From: Streptomyces sp. YS415
GTDB taxonomy: Bacteria; Actinomycetota; Actinomycetes; Streptomycetales; Streptomycetaceae
Reading direction: 5' to 3'
DNA length: 64,000 nt
Assembly: GCF_023544665.1 (NCBI RefSeq)
Contig: NZ_JAMJFL010000008.1
Coordinates: forward strand, 62,001 to 126,000
Below the pieces are notes generated by a model that did no database searches, was not told the origin of the DNA, and saw only the letters and a program-made list of their open reading frames with translations. Position numbers and translations under genes: made by a program. Shown in pieces: positions 53,029 to 62,049 of this stretch. Position 1 is the stretch's first letter. Every line of letters begins with the position of its first letter.

Positions 53029-53115
53029 CTGCGGCACCTTTCAATGGAAACCGTGGGTATGCCCTATGTGCGCATCTCCTACGGCCTACCACAGGTGCCG
53101 TCCGTCAGGACCGTT

Positions 53116-54363
53116 TCAGCAGTCGGTGTCGGGCTCCGCCACCGTGAGGCGATACGGGGCGCGGGCGTCCAGGAGCAGCGGGACCAGGGCGCGCAGGGAC
53201 TGGCGGAGCGGGACGTAGGTGCCGTGGGTGCGCACCCCGTGCAGCGCCAGTTCGTCCTTCAGCTGCGCGTACTGATTGTCCGTCAGCCGGTAGCCGCAGG
53301 GCGGGTCCTGGATGATCTCGGCGGGCTCGGCGGGATCGTTGTCCGCGCCGCCGACGTAGACCGGTCCGGTGTCGCGCCATCCGGCGAGGCGGGCGGCGGT
53401 GGTCGCCGCGTCGACCTGGCGGCCCCGCTCCCCCGCGAAGGAGAACAGGCCCTCCAGCGCGGAGAGTTGCGAGTCGACCCGGCGCAGGTTGTTCACCGGC
53501 TCCGGCACCTCGGTGAGGGGTTCCACCCGGCTCTCGATGAGCAGGCCGACGGTGTGCTTGATTCCGGACATGTTGCGCAGGATGCGCTCCTGGCCGTCCC
53601 CGGCGACCTGCCGGACGGGTTCACCGGTGACGGGGTCGGTCCATATGCCGTAGGTACCGGTCGTGTAGCCGTCGGCCCGGGCCGCGGGCCGTACGTGGTC
53701 CAGCGACAGGTTCTGCGCCTCCTCGTGCACGGCGTCGGCGGTGTTGAGGTTGCGGGGCCACAGGTCGAACAGGTCCTTGTCGTAGTACGGGGGTGTGCCG
53801 CCGTACTCGTGCAGGTCGTAGACCACGTCCGGCCTGCGGTCCCGGATCACCGCGGCCAGGGCCCGGCCCTCGGCGGTCCCCAGGGCGATGTGGTCGCGGT
53901 TGATGTCGACGCCGTCGCTGTTGCCGCGGGTGTTCGCGGCCCGGCCGTCGGGGTTGGCGGTGGGCATGACGAGCACGGTGGTGCTCCGCAGCAGGCGCCG
54001 GGTGCGCTCGTCGTCGCCGTACGCCAGGTCGCGGACGGTGGTCAGGCACGCCTCGCGGCCCGAGGGCTCGTCGCCGTGCTGGCTGCACACCAGCAGGACG
54101 GTGCGGGTGGTCGGGCGGGTGCCGATGCGCACGAGCTGGAGCGGGCGGTCCTGCTTCGTGGTGCCGATCCGGCTGATCGACACCCGCGCGCTCGCCTCGT
54201 CCACGGCGGCGAGGAATGCCTGCTCCTCGGGCTGGCTGGTCCAGCGGGCGCCGCCCGACTCCTCGAAGCCGGTACGGGGAGGGGTGTCCGCCGCGCGCGC
54301 CGGGATCGACAGCAGGGGTGCGGCGAGGACGGCCGCGATCACCGCGGCTATACGGGACTTCAC
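53116..54363 (-). CDS. Secreted M14 zinc carboxypeptidase
   Basis: A 415-residue exported metallopeptidase. Signal peptide 1-24 ([18 protein letters not shown]). Zinc ligands His96 and Glu99 in [11 protein letters not shown] and His185 in YDLHEYGG, with substrate-binding NRD around 155-157 and the likely catalytic Glu in LLIESR. Probably releases C-terminal residues of peptides outside the cell. GTG at 54363 overlaps the stop of the dipeptidyl-peptidase gene as GTGA, so the two peptidases are co-translated. Confidence 0.92.
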   Translation of the reverse strand: MKSRIAAVIAAVLAAPLLSIPARAADTPPRTGFEESGGARWTSQPEEQAFLAAVDEASARVSISRIGTTKQDRPLQLVRIGTRPTTRTVLLVCSQHGDEPSGREACLTTVRDLAYGDDERTRRLLRSTTVLVMPTANPDGRAANTRGNSDGVDINRDHIALGTAEGRALAAVIRDRRPDVVYDLHEYGGTPPYYDKDLFDLWPRNLNTADAVHEEAQNLSLDHVRPAARADGYTTGTYGIWTDPVTGEPVRQVAGDGQERILRNMSGIKHTVGLLIESRVEPLTEVPEPVNNLRRVDSQLSALEGLFSFAGERGRQVDAATTAARLAGWRDTGPVYVGGADNDPAEPAEIIQDPPCGYRLTDNQYAQLKDELALHGVRTHGTYVPLRQSLRALVPLLLDARAPYRLTVAEPDTDC

Positions 54364-56300
54364 GAGGCCTCCGGGATGCGCTGGGCGGTGCGCGGCTCGC
54401 GTACGCCGTCGAGGACGGCCCCGCTCGGGGCGGCGGTCGCGCCGGAGACGGCCTTGCGGAAGGCGCCGGCTCCGCCGACCAACGGCACCCGGGCCGAGGT
54501 GCGGGACAGGTCGAGCGTCAGCGTCGGTGTCGTGGACGGCGGTTCGATGAGGTCCCGGTCGGTGCCCGCGACGATCAGGGCGAGCCGGTGGCCGGCCGGG
54601 ACGACATGGTCGGTGGCCGCCAGATCGAGGGTCACGGTGTACGGCGTGCCGAGTTTCAGGGGCGCTCCCCCGTACGAGGCGAGGTCGGCCCAGCCGCGGC
54701 TGAGGATCGTGTAGTCGACGTCCACCGCCTTGGTCGCGGTCTCCTTGAAGCAGGCGCTGTCACCGGTGCTGCTCGCGCCCCAGCAGGTCCGCTCGGTGAG
54801 GGGGGTGATGCCCTCGCCCGCGCCGGCGTAGTCGCGGATGGTGTCGGGGCCGAGGTCCACGAGGACGGCCGACAGATGGGCCGTGGAGGTGGTCGGGGTC
54901 GCGGTGACGGTGACCTTGGAGGAGCCGGACAGCCGCAGGTCGCGGGTGAGCGGTCCGGTGACGAAGCCCGCCTTGTCGGGGGTGGGCCGGTCGATGTGCG
55001 CGGCCCAGTCGGTCTCGTCGCGCTCCGGGTCGTCGGTGAAGGTCTCGGTGCCGGTGCCGCGGGTCAGGCCGAGGGTGCCGACGCCTTCCTGGGCTCCTTC
55101 GGCGGGCCGCAGGGTGGTCTTCTCGGTGCCGCGGGGGGGCCAGACGGCCGAGGTGACCCACTGGTCGGGCCGGCGTTCGATGTCGGCCATCGGTTCGTCG
55201 TCGATGCCGTTGTCGTAGCCGAGGAGTTCGTGGTCGAACCAGCGGTGCAGGGTGTCCACCCACTCGGCGCGGCGGAAGTCGAACGGGTCGACGTGTCCGA
55301 CCTGCGAGAGCCAGATCTTGCGCTCGACGCCGTTCCTGGCGAGCGCGTCCCACCACTGGCCGAAGTGCTTGGCGCGGACGTTGAGGTCCTGCATGCCGTG
55401 GATGACGAAGACGCTGGCCTCGACCCGGTCGGCGTCCGGCACGTAGTTCCGCTCGCTCCACAGCGGGGTCCACTCGCCGGTACGCGGGGCGCCGGCGACG
55501 ATCCTCTGCTGCACGGCGGCACAGCGGGCGCGGGCTTCGGGGCTCTCGACGTAGTTCGACAGCCAGTCGGGGCCCGAGCCGAACAGGGGGGCGCCCTGGG
55601 CGAAGTAGTAGTCGTACCAGGAGGAGATGGCACCGATGGGCACGATCGTCTCCAGGCCCTCGACGCCCGTCGCGGCGACACCGTTGGCGATGGTGCCGTC
55701 GTAACTCTTGCCGATCATGCCGGTCTTGCCGTTGGTCCAGCTCGTGGCCTTGGCGCGGGTGCTGCCGGTGCGGGTGGTGTACGCCTTGGCGCGGCCGTTC
55801 AGCCAGTCGACGACGGCCTTGGCGGACTGGACGTCGGAGCGGCCGCCGACGTCGACGCAGCCGTCGGAGCGGTTGGTGCCGGCGAGGTCGACGCCGACGA
55901 AGGCGTAGCCGCGGGGCACGAAGTAGTTGTCGTAGAACAGCGGCATCTGGACGACGTCGCCGTCCGCGTCGTACGTCTTGCGCTGGCTCTCGTTGCCCCG
56001 TCCGCAGCAGGAGTAGTAAGGGCTGGCGTCCATGATGACGGGGATCTTGCGGCCCTGCCGGGCGGGTTCGCTGGGGCGGACGATGTCGACGGCGACGCGG
56101 TCGGTGCGTCCGTCGGCGTCGCCGTCGAGTCCGGTGTCCACCCAGACGGCCTCGCGGATGGCGTTGTCGTAGGAGTGGACGGGTTCGCTCGTGCGCGGGG
56201 CTGCCCCGGCCGTCGCGGGTGAGAGGAGGGTGGCCATCAGGGCGGCCGTGGCCGCCGTCGCGAGCGGTCTCCAGATCGTGAAGCGCGTGCGTATCGGCAT
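54360..56300 (-). CDS. Secreted Xaa-Pro dipeptidyl-peptidase (S15/CocE type)
   Basis: A 646-residue exported alpha/beta-hydrolase. Signal peptide 1-33 after [20 protein letters not shown]. Nucleophile Ser199 in GKSYDG, acid Asp in IHGMQDLNV, His in [11 protein letters not shown]; a C-terminal beta-sandwich domain (about 430-620, [30 protein letters not shown]) is typical of the PepX/CocE group. Removes Xaa-Pro dipeptides from peptide N-termini, complementing the M14 enzyme that follows. ATG at 56300; no strong ribosome site visible. Divergent from the M1 gene. Confidence 0.93.
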   Translation of the reverse strand: MPIRTRFTIWRPLATAATAALMATLLSPATAGAAPRTSEPVHSYDNAIREAVWVDTGLDGDADGRTDRVAVDIVRPSEPARQGRKIPVIMDASPYYSCCGRGNESQRKTYDADGDVVQMPLFYDNYFVPRGYAFVGVDLAGTNRSDGCVDVGGRSDVQSAKAVVDWLNGRAKAYTTRTGSTRAKATSWTNGKTGMIGKSYDGTIANGVAATGVEGLETIVPIGAISSWYDYYFAQGAPLFGSGPDWLSNYVESPEARARCAAVQQRIVAGAPRTGEWTPLWSERNYVPDADRVEASVFVIHGMQDLNVRAKHFGQWWDALARNGVERKIWLSQVGHVDPFDFRRAEWVDTLHRWFDHELLGYDNGIDDEPMADIERRPDQWVTSAVWPPRGTEKTTLRPAEGAQEGVGTLGLTRGTGTETFTDDPERDETDWAAHIDRPTPDKAGFVTGPLTRDLRLSGSSKVTVTATPTTSTAHLSAVLVDLGPDTIRDYAGAGEGITPLTERTCWGASSTGDSACFKETATKAVDVDYTILSRGWADLASYGGAPLKLGTPYTVTLDLAATDHVVPAGHRLALIVAGTDRDLIEPPSTTPTLTLDLSRTSARVPLVGGAGAFRKAVSGATAAPSGAVLDGVREPRTAQRIPEAS

Positions 56301-56490
56301 GCGCCGGACGGTACCCCGGTCAACTCCCGCGCAGAAGAGGGCAACCGGACGCCCGGAGGGACCCCGGGGGCCGGGGGCCTGTGTCGGCCGAATGGCGATC
56401 GTGTGACAGCCGGGCCGGTGGACACGGGCGGGGCACAGGTGGTGAATAGGGTTCGAACAGCCTTCGGTCCCCAACGACTTGGAGCTTTTC

Positions 56491-57984
56491 GTGCACCGCA
56501 GATTCTTCGCCCCGGGCGCACTCGCGGCGGCCTCCGTACTGCTGGCGATCCCGGCATCGGCCGCGAGTTCCGCCCCCGGCGCCCCGGGCATCGGCGACCC
56601 CTACTACCCGGCCTACGGCAACGGCGGATACGACGTCTCGCACTACGACCTGCGCCTGAAGTACGAGCCCGCGACCGACCGCCTGGAGGGCACCGCGACC
56701 CTGCTGGCCCGCACCACGCAGGACCTGTCGCGGTTCAACCTGGACTTCCTGCTGGACGTCGGCGAGGTGCGGGTCAATGGCGCGAAGGCGTCGTTCACCA
56801 CCTCCGGCGAGCACGAGCTGGAGATCACCCCGAAGAACCCGCTGGCCAAGGGCTCCGCGCTCACCGTCGTGGTCCGCTACAGCGGGGTGCCGTCCGGCGA
56901 GCAGGCGTACGGCTTCACCAGCTGGCACCGCACCGCGGACGGCGGGGTCGCCGCCAACGAGCCCGAGGCTGCCTGGTGGTGGTTCCCGAGCAACGACCAT
57001 CCGCTCGACAAGGCCACCTACGACGTCTCGGTGCAGGTCCCGGACGGTACCCAGGCCATCTCCAACGGCACGCTCCAGTCGACGAGTTCCCGCCTCGGCT
57101 GGACCCGCTGGAACTGGCGTTCCAACAAGCCGCAGGCGACCTACCTCGCCACGCTCGCGGTCGGCAGGTTCGACCTCACCACCGGGACGACCGAGAGCGG
57201 AATCCCGGTCGTCAACGCCTACAGCAAGGACCTGGGCGACAACTACAACGCGGCGCGCGCGAGCATCGAGCGGTCCGGGGAGATCGCCGACTGGCTGAGC
57301 GAGTACTTCGGGCCGTATCCCTACAACGCGCTCGGCGGGTACGTGCCCAACACCACCACCCGGTACGCGCTGGAGACGCAGACCCGGCCCTTCTACAGCC
57401 CGTCCCGGTTCGCGAACGGGACCAACACCTACCTGGTCGTGCACGAGCTCGCGCACCAGTGGTACGGCAACTCCGTGTCGGTGGCCGGGTGGAAGGACAT
57501 CTGGATCAACGAGGGCTTCGCGCGCTACTCCGAGTGGCTGTGGTCCGAGCACGAGGGCGAGGGCACGGCGCAGGAGATCGCCGACTACGTGTACGCCACG
57601 CGCGCGGCCGACGATCCGTTCTGGACCGTGCGGCCGGGCGACCCGGGCCCGGACAACCAGTTCCACATCGCCGTCTACGACCGGGGCGCGCTGACGCTCC
57701 AGGCGTTGCGCAACGAGATCGGGGACGACGACTTCTTCGCGATCCTGAAGGGCTGGACGGCGAAGTACGCCCACGGGAACGCGTCCGTGGCCGATTTCCG
57801 GGCGTACGCCGAGCAGGTGTCCGGGCAGCCGCTGGCGGAGTTCTTCGACACCTGGCTCTTCCAGCCGTCGAAGCCGGCCGCGCCCGCGGCGCGTGAGGCG
57901 TCCATCGCGCGGGAGACGTCCGCGCCGGCGCAGCCGAAGTCCTGGAAGAAGATCGCGGCGACGGGCGACGTGCACGAGCACTAG
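56491..57984 (+). CDS. Secreted M1-family metallopeptidase, short form
   Basis: A 497-residue exported aminopeptidase-like protein. Signal peptide 1-24 (PGALAAASVLLAIPASAAS). Zinc motif HELAH (318-322) with Glu341 in NEGFARY; N-terminal beta domain DVSHYDLRLKYEPATDRLEGTATL (about 48-71) and the Tyr in AVYDRGALTL. It ends soon after the catalytic domain, lacking the large C-terminal helical domain of PepN-type enzymes, as in many Streptomyces secreted M1 proteins. The GTG at 56491 has GGAG 6 bases upstream. Confidence 0.93.
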   Translation: MHRRFFAPGALAAASVLLAIPASAASSAPGAPGIGDPYYPAYGNGGYDVSHYDLRLKYEPATDRLEGTATLLARTTQDLSRFNLDFLLDVGEVRVNGAKASFTTSGEHELEITPKNPLAKGSALTVVVRYSGVPSGEQAYGFTSWHRTADGGVAANEPEAAWWWFPSNDHPLDKATYDVSVQVPDGTQAISNGTLQSTSSRLGWTRWNWRSNKPQATYLATLAVGRFDLTTGTTESGIPVVNAYSKDLGDNYNAARASIERSGEIADWLSEYFGPYPYNALGGYVPNTTTRYALETQTRPFYSPSRFANGTNTYLVVHELAHQWYGNSVSVAGWKDIWINEGFARYSEWLWSEHEGEGTAQEIADYVYATRAADDPFWTVRPGDPGPDNQFHIAVYDRGALTLQALRNEIGDDDFFAILKGWTAKYAHGNASVADFRAYAEQVSGQPLAEFFDTWLFQPSKPAAPAAREASIARETSAPAQPKSWKKIAATGDVHEH

Positions 57985-58011
57985 CCCGGCGCCGGGCCGC
58001 TCGGGCGCCGT

Positions 58012-58719
58012 TCAGCCCTCGACGCCGGTCGAGGTGTGGGCGGCGCCCACCGGCTTGGACTCCGGGGAGCCGCGTTCGCGCAGGTAGGTGGCGAGGATCG
58101 CCATGGACGCCACCGCCAGCAGCTCGGACTGCCAGTTCTGCAGGGTGCGGCTCCAGAAGTCCGCCGAGCCGATGTAGTCGCCCCAGCCGACGGGAGCCTG
58201 CAGCTGGCGCAGTCGCTGTTCGTCGTAGGCGGCCACACCGGCGAAGGACTGGGCGAGCCAGGAGAGGGCGAAGAGCGTGCCCATCACCAGGCCCAGGGAG
58301 TGGGAGTAGAGGAAGCGGCGGAAACCGCCCACGGCCGCCCACCGCGGTGAGTCGGCGCGCGCGTGCTGTCCCACCCTCTGGGCCCTGTCCGACTCGACGC
58401 CCGCCTTGTGCATCTCCTTCGACTCGGGCGAGCCCCGTTGCAGCAGCCAGACGGTCGCCGTGATGTAGAGGAAGAACTGGAGGTATTCCGACTGCCAGTT
58501 CTCCGTCACGTCCACGGCGAAGTCGGAGGAGAGCAGGTACTCGCCGAAGCTCATCCTCGGCAGTCCGTCGGTGACGAGTTGGTTGTTGAACTCCGCGTGC
58601 CCGGCGACGGCCTGTCCGGCGAGGGCCAGCAGGAATCCGAGGCCGAACGCCAGACTCAGGCCGTTGTCCCGCAGGAATCGGCGCGCCCGTGCGGTCATCG
58701 GTGCGTGCCCTGTGGTCAT
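58012..58719 (-). CDS. DUF6766-type membrane protein made of two tandem repeats
   Basis: A 235-residue membrane protein with two homologous halves at a constant offset of 121 residues: RFLRDNGLSL/RFLYSHSLGL, NWQSE at 74-78 and 195-199, RGSPESK at 95-101 and 216-222. Each half has two predicted membrane segments. Function unknown. The ATG at 58719 overlaps the stop of a tiny membrane-peptide gene as ATGA, which fixes the start; another in-frame ATG lies seven codons in. Confidence 0.85.
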   Translation of the reverse strand: MTTGHAPMTARARRFLRDNGLSLAFGLGFLLALAGQAVAGHAEFNNQLVTDGLPRMSFGEYLLSSDFAVDVTENWQSEYLQFFLYITATVWLLQRGSPESKEMHKAGVESDRAQRVGQHARADSPRWAAVGGFRRFLYSHSLGLVMGTLFALSWLAQSFAGVAAYDEQRLRQLQAPVGWGDYIGSADFWSRTLQNWQSELLAVASMAILATYLRERGSPESKPVGAAHTSTGVEG

Positions 58720-58799
58720 CGGTGCATCAACCCCACTGCGCTGAAGTAGACGAGGCCGCTCACCACCACGACCAGGCAGAGGATGAACATGGTCCGCAT
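58716..58799 (-). CDS. 27-residue single-span membrane peptide coupled to the DUF6766 gene
   Basis: Frame starting MRTMFILCLVVVVSGLVYFS and ending GLMHR. One membrane helix spans nearly the whole peptide. GGGAGG lies about 10 bases before the ATG and the stop overlaps the DUF6766 start as ATGA. Too short for most gene finders; the ribosome site, overlap and hydrophobic design argue that it is translated. Function unknown; may assist assembly of the DUF6766 protein. Confidence 0.65.
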   Translation of the reverse strand: MRTMFILCLVVVVSGLVYFSAVGLMHR

Positions 58800-58805
58800 C
58801 CGCCG

Positions 58806-59210
58806 TCAGCCTCCCTCGACCACGCAGTCGTAGGGCCGCTCCGGCCGGGGTGTGCAGCCGGCGGCCACGACCTTCCAGCCGTCGGGGAACCGCGACAGGA
58901 ACAGCGTGTCGCCCTCCAGCACGACCCGGGCCTGCCGGCCGTAGACCTCCGCGGAGCGCACGTCGCCGCCCTCGGGGAGGTCCTGGGCCGTGATCGCCTC
59001 CGCGCACTCCTTCTGCTCGGACTGCTCCACTTCGCTGCGCGTTTCCGGCGCGAGGGCGGCGCACAGCCCGGTTCCGTCCTCGGACCTCAGCAGCTCTTCG
59101 AACGCGGTGGCCGCGGCGGACGCGCCTGCGGCGCGCTCTCCCTCACCCAGGCAGCCGGTGAGGGCCAGTCCGAGGGCGCACAGCACGGTCAACGGGGTGA
59201 TGCGGCGCAT
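58806..59210 (-). CDS. Small lipoprotein of unknown function
   Basis: A 134-residue exported lipoprotein. Signal peptide with lipobox LTGC (Cys20), then a helical region AAATAFEELLRSEDGTGLCAALAPET resembling NTF2-like or DUF4878-like extracytoplasmic domains, and beta strands to the end. Three further Cys could form disulfides. ATG at 59210. Ends 6 bases before the tiny membrane-peptide gene, so may share its transcript. Confidence 0.8.
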   Translation of the reverse strand: MRRITPLTVLCALGLALTGCLGEGERAAGASAAATAFEELLRSEDGTGLCAALAPETRSEVEQSEQKECAEAITAQDLPEGGDVRSAEVYGRQARVVLEGDTLFLSRFPDGWKVVAAGCTPRPERPYDCVVEGG

Positions 59211-59306
59211 GGTCTCTCACGCAGCCTCCCTGTGTGGGCGGGGGGACCCGGCCCGTCGTGCGCCGCCGAGTACCCCACTTCTCCCGCGCGTATCCGGGCC
59301 CACCGC

Positions 59307-59565
59307 TCAGCGTCGGCCGTCCCCGTGGTCGTAGACGGTGACGGGTATCCCCCGGCGCACCAGCCGCTCGGTGATCAGGGGTTCGACGCGGGACCACTCG
59401 CCGCCGGCGAGACCGCACCCGATGCGGGGCATGTGCACGGACGCGCCGGCGCCCAGTCCTCTTTCGTTCGCTGCGTTCGCGGTTCCGGGTGCTGTACGTC
59501 AGCGGCCCCCTTTCCCGCACCGTCGGGACGGGGGCGTCACCCCGGACATACGTGATCTCCGACAT
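59307..59565 (-). pseudogene. Remnant of a macro-domain gene with internal deletion and frame change
   Basis: The first 16 codons (MSEITYVRGDAPVPTV) and the last 46 or so, in another frame (ASVHMPRIGCGLAGG, EWSRVEPLITERLV, then IPVTVYDHGDGRR and stop), match the two ends of ADP-ribose-binding macro-domain proteins. The middle, about 200-220 bases in intact genes, is missing and replaced by a short junk stretch; 259 bases is not a multiple of three. ADP-ribose-site residues in the middle are absent, so it is not functional. Confidence 0.8.
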
Positions 59566-59593
59566 GACGCCACCGTGGGTATGTACCGCCGGG

Positions 59594-61060
59594 CTACTTC
59601 GTGAGCTCGGACAGTTCCTGTTCCTGGGTCTTCGCGACGCGGCGCCGGACGCCGTACCAGCCGGCCACCAGCATCGCGGCGATCACCGGGACGAGCAGCA
59701 GGGTCTTGCGGCCGACCTCGGGGTCGTTCCACATCAGGCCGAGCACGGCGAGCAGGAAGGCGATCGTGACGATCTCCGTGACCGGGCTGCCGGGCAGCCG
59801 GAAGGAGGGGCGGGCGAGCAGGCCGGCCTTGGCGCGGCGGACGAACACCAGGTGGCAGATCATGATGATCACCCAGGTGCTGATGATGCCGAGGGAGGCG
59901 ACGTTCAGCACGATCTCGAAGGCCTGGCTCGGCATGAGGAAGTTCAGGCCGACACCGAGCACACACACCGCGCAGGTCAGCAGGATGCCGCCGTAGGGCA
60001 CCTGGCTGCGGTTCATGCGGGCGGTGAACTGCGGCGCGGAGCCCGCCATGGCCATGGAGCGCAGGATGCGGCCGGTGGAGTACAGGCCGGAGTTGAGCGA
60101 GGACATCGCGGCGGTGAGGACCACCAGGTTCATCACGTCTCCGGCGCCCTCGACGCCGATCTTCGACAGCACGGTGACGAAGGGGCTCTCGTCGGCGGAG
60201 TACACCGAGCCGGGGAGCAGCAGGGCGAGCAGGACGACCGAGCCGACGTAGAACAGGCCCACCCGCCACATGATCGAGTTCACCGCGCGCGGGACGATCT
60301 TCTCCGGCTCGGCGGTCTCGCCGGCGGCGACGCCGACCAGCTCCAGGGCGGCGTAGGCGAAGATCACGCCCTGCATGACCAGGACGACCGGCATCAGGCC
60401 GTGCGGGAGGACGCCGCCGTGGTCGGTGATCACGCTCAGGCCGGGGGTGGTGCCGCCCACTTCGTGCTGAGTGGCCAGCAGGAAGATGCCGACGAACATG
60501 AAGGCCACCAGCGTGGCGACCTTGATGATCGCGAACCAGAACTCCATCTCGCCGAAGATCTTCACCGAGATCAGGTTCACCGCCAGCACCACCGCGAGGG
60601 CGATCAGGGCGAGCACCCACTGCGGGATGTCGGTGAAGGCGCTCCAGTAGTGCGTGTAGAGAGCGATGGCGGTGATGTCGGCGATCCCGGTCGTGGACCA
60701 GTTCAGGAAGTACATCCAGCCCGCGACGTAGGCGCCCTTCTCGCCGAGGAACTCGCGCGCGTACGACACGAAGGATCCGGAGGAGGGCCGGTACAGGACC
60801 AGCTCACCGAGGGCCCGTACGACGAAGAAGGCGAAGATCCCGCAGACCAGGTAGGCGATGGCCAGCGCCGGTCCGGCGTTGTGGAGGCGTCCTCCGGCGC
60901 CCAGGAAGAGTCCGGTGCCGATCGCTCCGCCGATGGCGATCATGTTGACGTGGCGGGCCTTGAGGTCCTTGCTGTAACCGGCGTCGCCCGCGTCCGCGGG
61001 CGTCTGGGCCGCCAGGGTGGGGGGTGCGGCCTGTGCCGTGTCCACGGCGTCCTTGCTCAC
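59594..61060 (-). CDS. Amino-acid permease, APC superfamily (AnsP/CycA/GabP-like)
   Basis: A 488-residue transporter with twelve predicted membrane helices. The opening [29 protein letters not shown] is the classical amino-acid transporter start, and [24 protein letters not shown] is the family consensus loop. Substrate is probably asparagine, serine/alanine/glycine or GABA; the middle resembles the asparagine permease most, but this is not decisive. GTG at 61060 with a weak site. Divergent from the MerR regulator, which may control it. Confidence 0.92.
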   Translation of the reverse strand: MSKDAVDTAQAAPPTLAAQTPADAGDAGYSKDLKARHVNMIAIGGAIGTGLFLGAGGRLHNAGPALAIAYLVCGIFAFFVVRALGELVLYRPSSGSFVSYAREFLGEKGAYVAGWMYFLNWSTTGIADITAIALYTHYWSAFTDIPQWVLALIALAVVLAVNLISVKIFGEMEFWFAIIKVATLVAFMFVGIFLLATQHEVGGTTPGLSVITDHGGVLPHGLMPVVLVMQGVIFAYAALELVGVAAGETAEPEKIVPRAVNSIMWRVGLFYVGSVVLLALLLPGSVYSADESPFVTVLSKIGVEGAGDVMNLVVLTAAMSSLNSGLYSTGRILRSMAMAGSAPQFTARMNRSQVPYGGILLTCAVCVLGVGLNFLMPSQAFEIVLNVASLGIISTWVIIMICHLVFVRRAKAGLLARPSFRLPGSPVTEIVTIAFLLAVLGLMWNDPEVGRKTLLLVPVIAAMLVAGWYGVRRRVAKTQEQELSELTK

Positions 61061-61282
61061 GGGGGTACCACTCTCTGGTGCGCCCGAGCGGATCGCGCTC
61101 GGGTGTGCCGGACGTACGTATGGTCCGTGCCCCGGTAGGAGCACAGACCAAGGCGCCACCTTCCCCCATGGGCGGCGGCTCACGCGGTGGTGGAGTTCAC
61201 AGAGCGGAACATCTCACATGATCCGCACCTGACGTCCGGAGGAACTCCTCGTGATCGGCTCCGGGCGCCCGGGGAGGTGTCA

Positions 61283-61310
61283 CAGCAGTGGTGAGACAGC
61301 GATACTGCTG
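61283..61310. promoter_or_regulatory. Inverted repeat CAGCAGT-N14-ACTGCTG before the MerR gene
   Basis: CAGCAGT (61283-61289) and ACTGCTG (61304-61310) end three bases before the MerR start codon. A possible autoregulatory site; arms are only 7 bp, so chance is not excluded. Confidence 0.4.
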
Positions 61311-61313
61311 CAC

Positions 61314-62036
61314 ATGAAGACCGACGCCGAGGACCCCACCCTCACCATCGACGAGCTGGCCGCGCGGGCGGGCGTCACGGTGCGTACCGTGCGGTTCTAC
61401 GGCACCAAGGGGCTGCTTCCGCCGCCGGTGATCGGTCCGCGCCGGGTGGGGCACTACGGTCCGGATCATGTGGCGCGGCTGGCCCTGATCGAGGAGTTGC
61501 AGCAGCAGGGGATGACGCTGGCGGCGATCGAGCGGTACATGCAGCGTCTGCCGCCCGGGCTGAGCCCCGGCGATCTCGCCATCCACCGGGCCGTGGTGGC
61601 CTCCTGGGCCCCGGATGCCGTGGAGACGGTGACGCGCGCGGAGCTGGAGCGGCGGGCGGGGCGGGAGCTGGCCGACGAGGACGTGCGGCGGCTGGCAGCG
61701 ATGGGCGTGGTCGGGGCCGACGGCGAGGGGTTCCGGGTGGACGTCGGGCTGCTGCGGCTCGGGGTGCGGCTGCTCGACATGCCGCTGTCGCAGGACGCGA
61801 TCCTGGCCGCGCGGAGGGTGCTGATCGACCACTCGCGGGCCGCCGCGCACGAGTTGTCGCAACTGTTCCGCGGCGAGGTCTCCGAGCGTGCGGCCCAGGA
61901 CGTGAAGTCGCTCTCGTCCGACATGCAACCGCTGGTCGTGCAGGCGCTGCTGACGTCGTTCCAGCGGTCGCTGAAGGAGGAGCTGCGGGAGTGGGTCAAG
62001 GCGGCGGACCCGTCCGAGGTGGACGGATCCGCCTGA
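61314..62036 (+). CDS. MerR-family transcriptional regulator
   Basis: A 240-residue regulator. N-terminal winged helix (about 12-80, LTIDELAARAGVTVRTVRFYGTKGLLPPP then YGPDHVARLALIEELQQQGMTLAAIERYM). The longer C-terminal region (100-240) is helical with no metal-binding cysteines, so a metal sensor role is unlikely. The ATG at 61314 lacks a ribosome site and may be leaderless. Divergent from the permease and tail-to-tail with the FadB-like gene. Confidence 0.9.
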   Translation: MKTDAEDPTLTIDELAARAGVTVRTVRFYGTKGLLPPPVIGPRRVGHYGPDHVARLALIEELQQQGMTLAAIERYMQRLPPGLSPGDLAIHRAVVASWAPDAVETVTRAELERRAGRELADEDVRRLAAMGVVGADGEGFRVDVGLLRLGVRLLDMPLSQDAILAARRVLIDHSRAAAHELSQLFRGEVSERAAQDVKSLSSDMQPLVVQALLTSFQRSLKEELREWVKAADPSEVDGSA

Positions 62037-62049
62037 GACGCGGGGCGCG

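Noticed and set aside
51331..54714. Open frame of about 1,130 codons on the plus strand opposite the BCCT and M14 genes
   Set aside because: Same antisense effect; composition is repetitive and the opposite strand has clear families.
57985..58011. CCCGGCGCCGGG palindrome between the M1 gene and DUF6766 as a terminator
   Set aside because: Only a short self-complementary stretch with no room for a loop; common by chance at this GC content.
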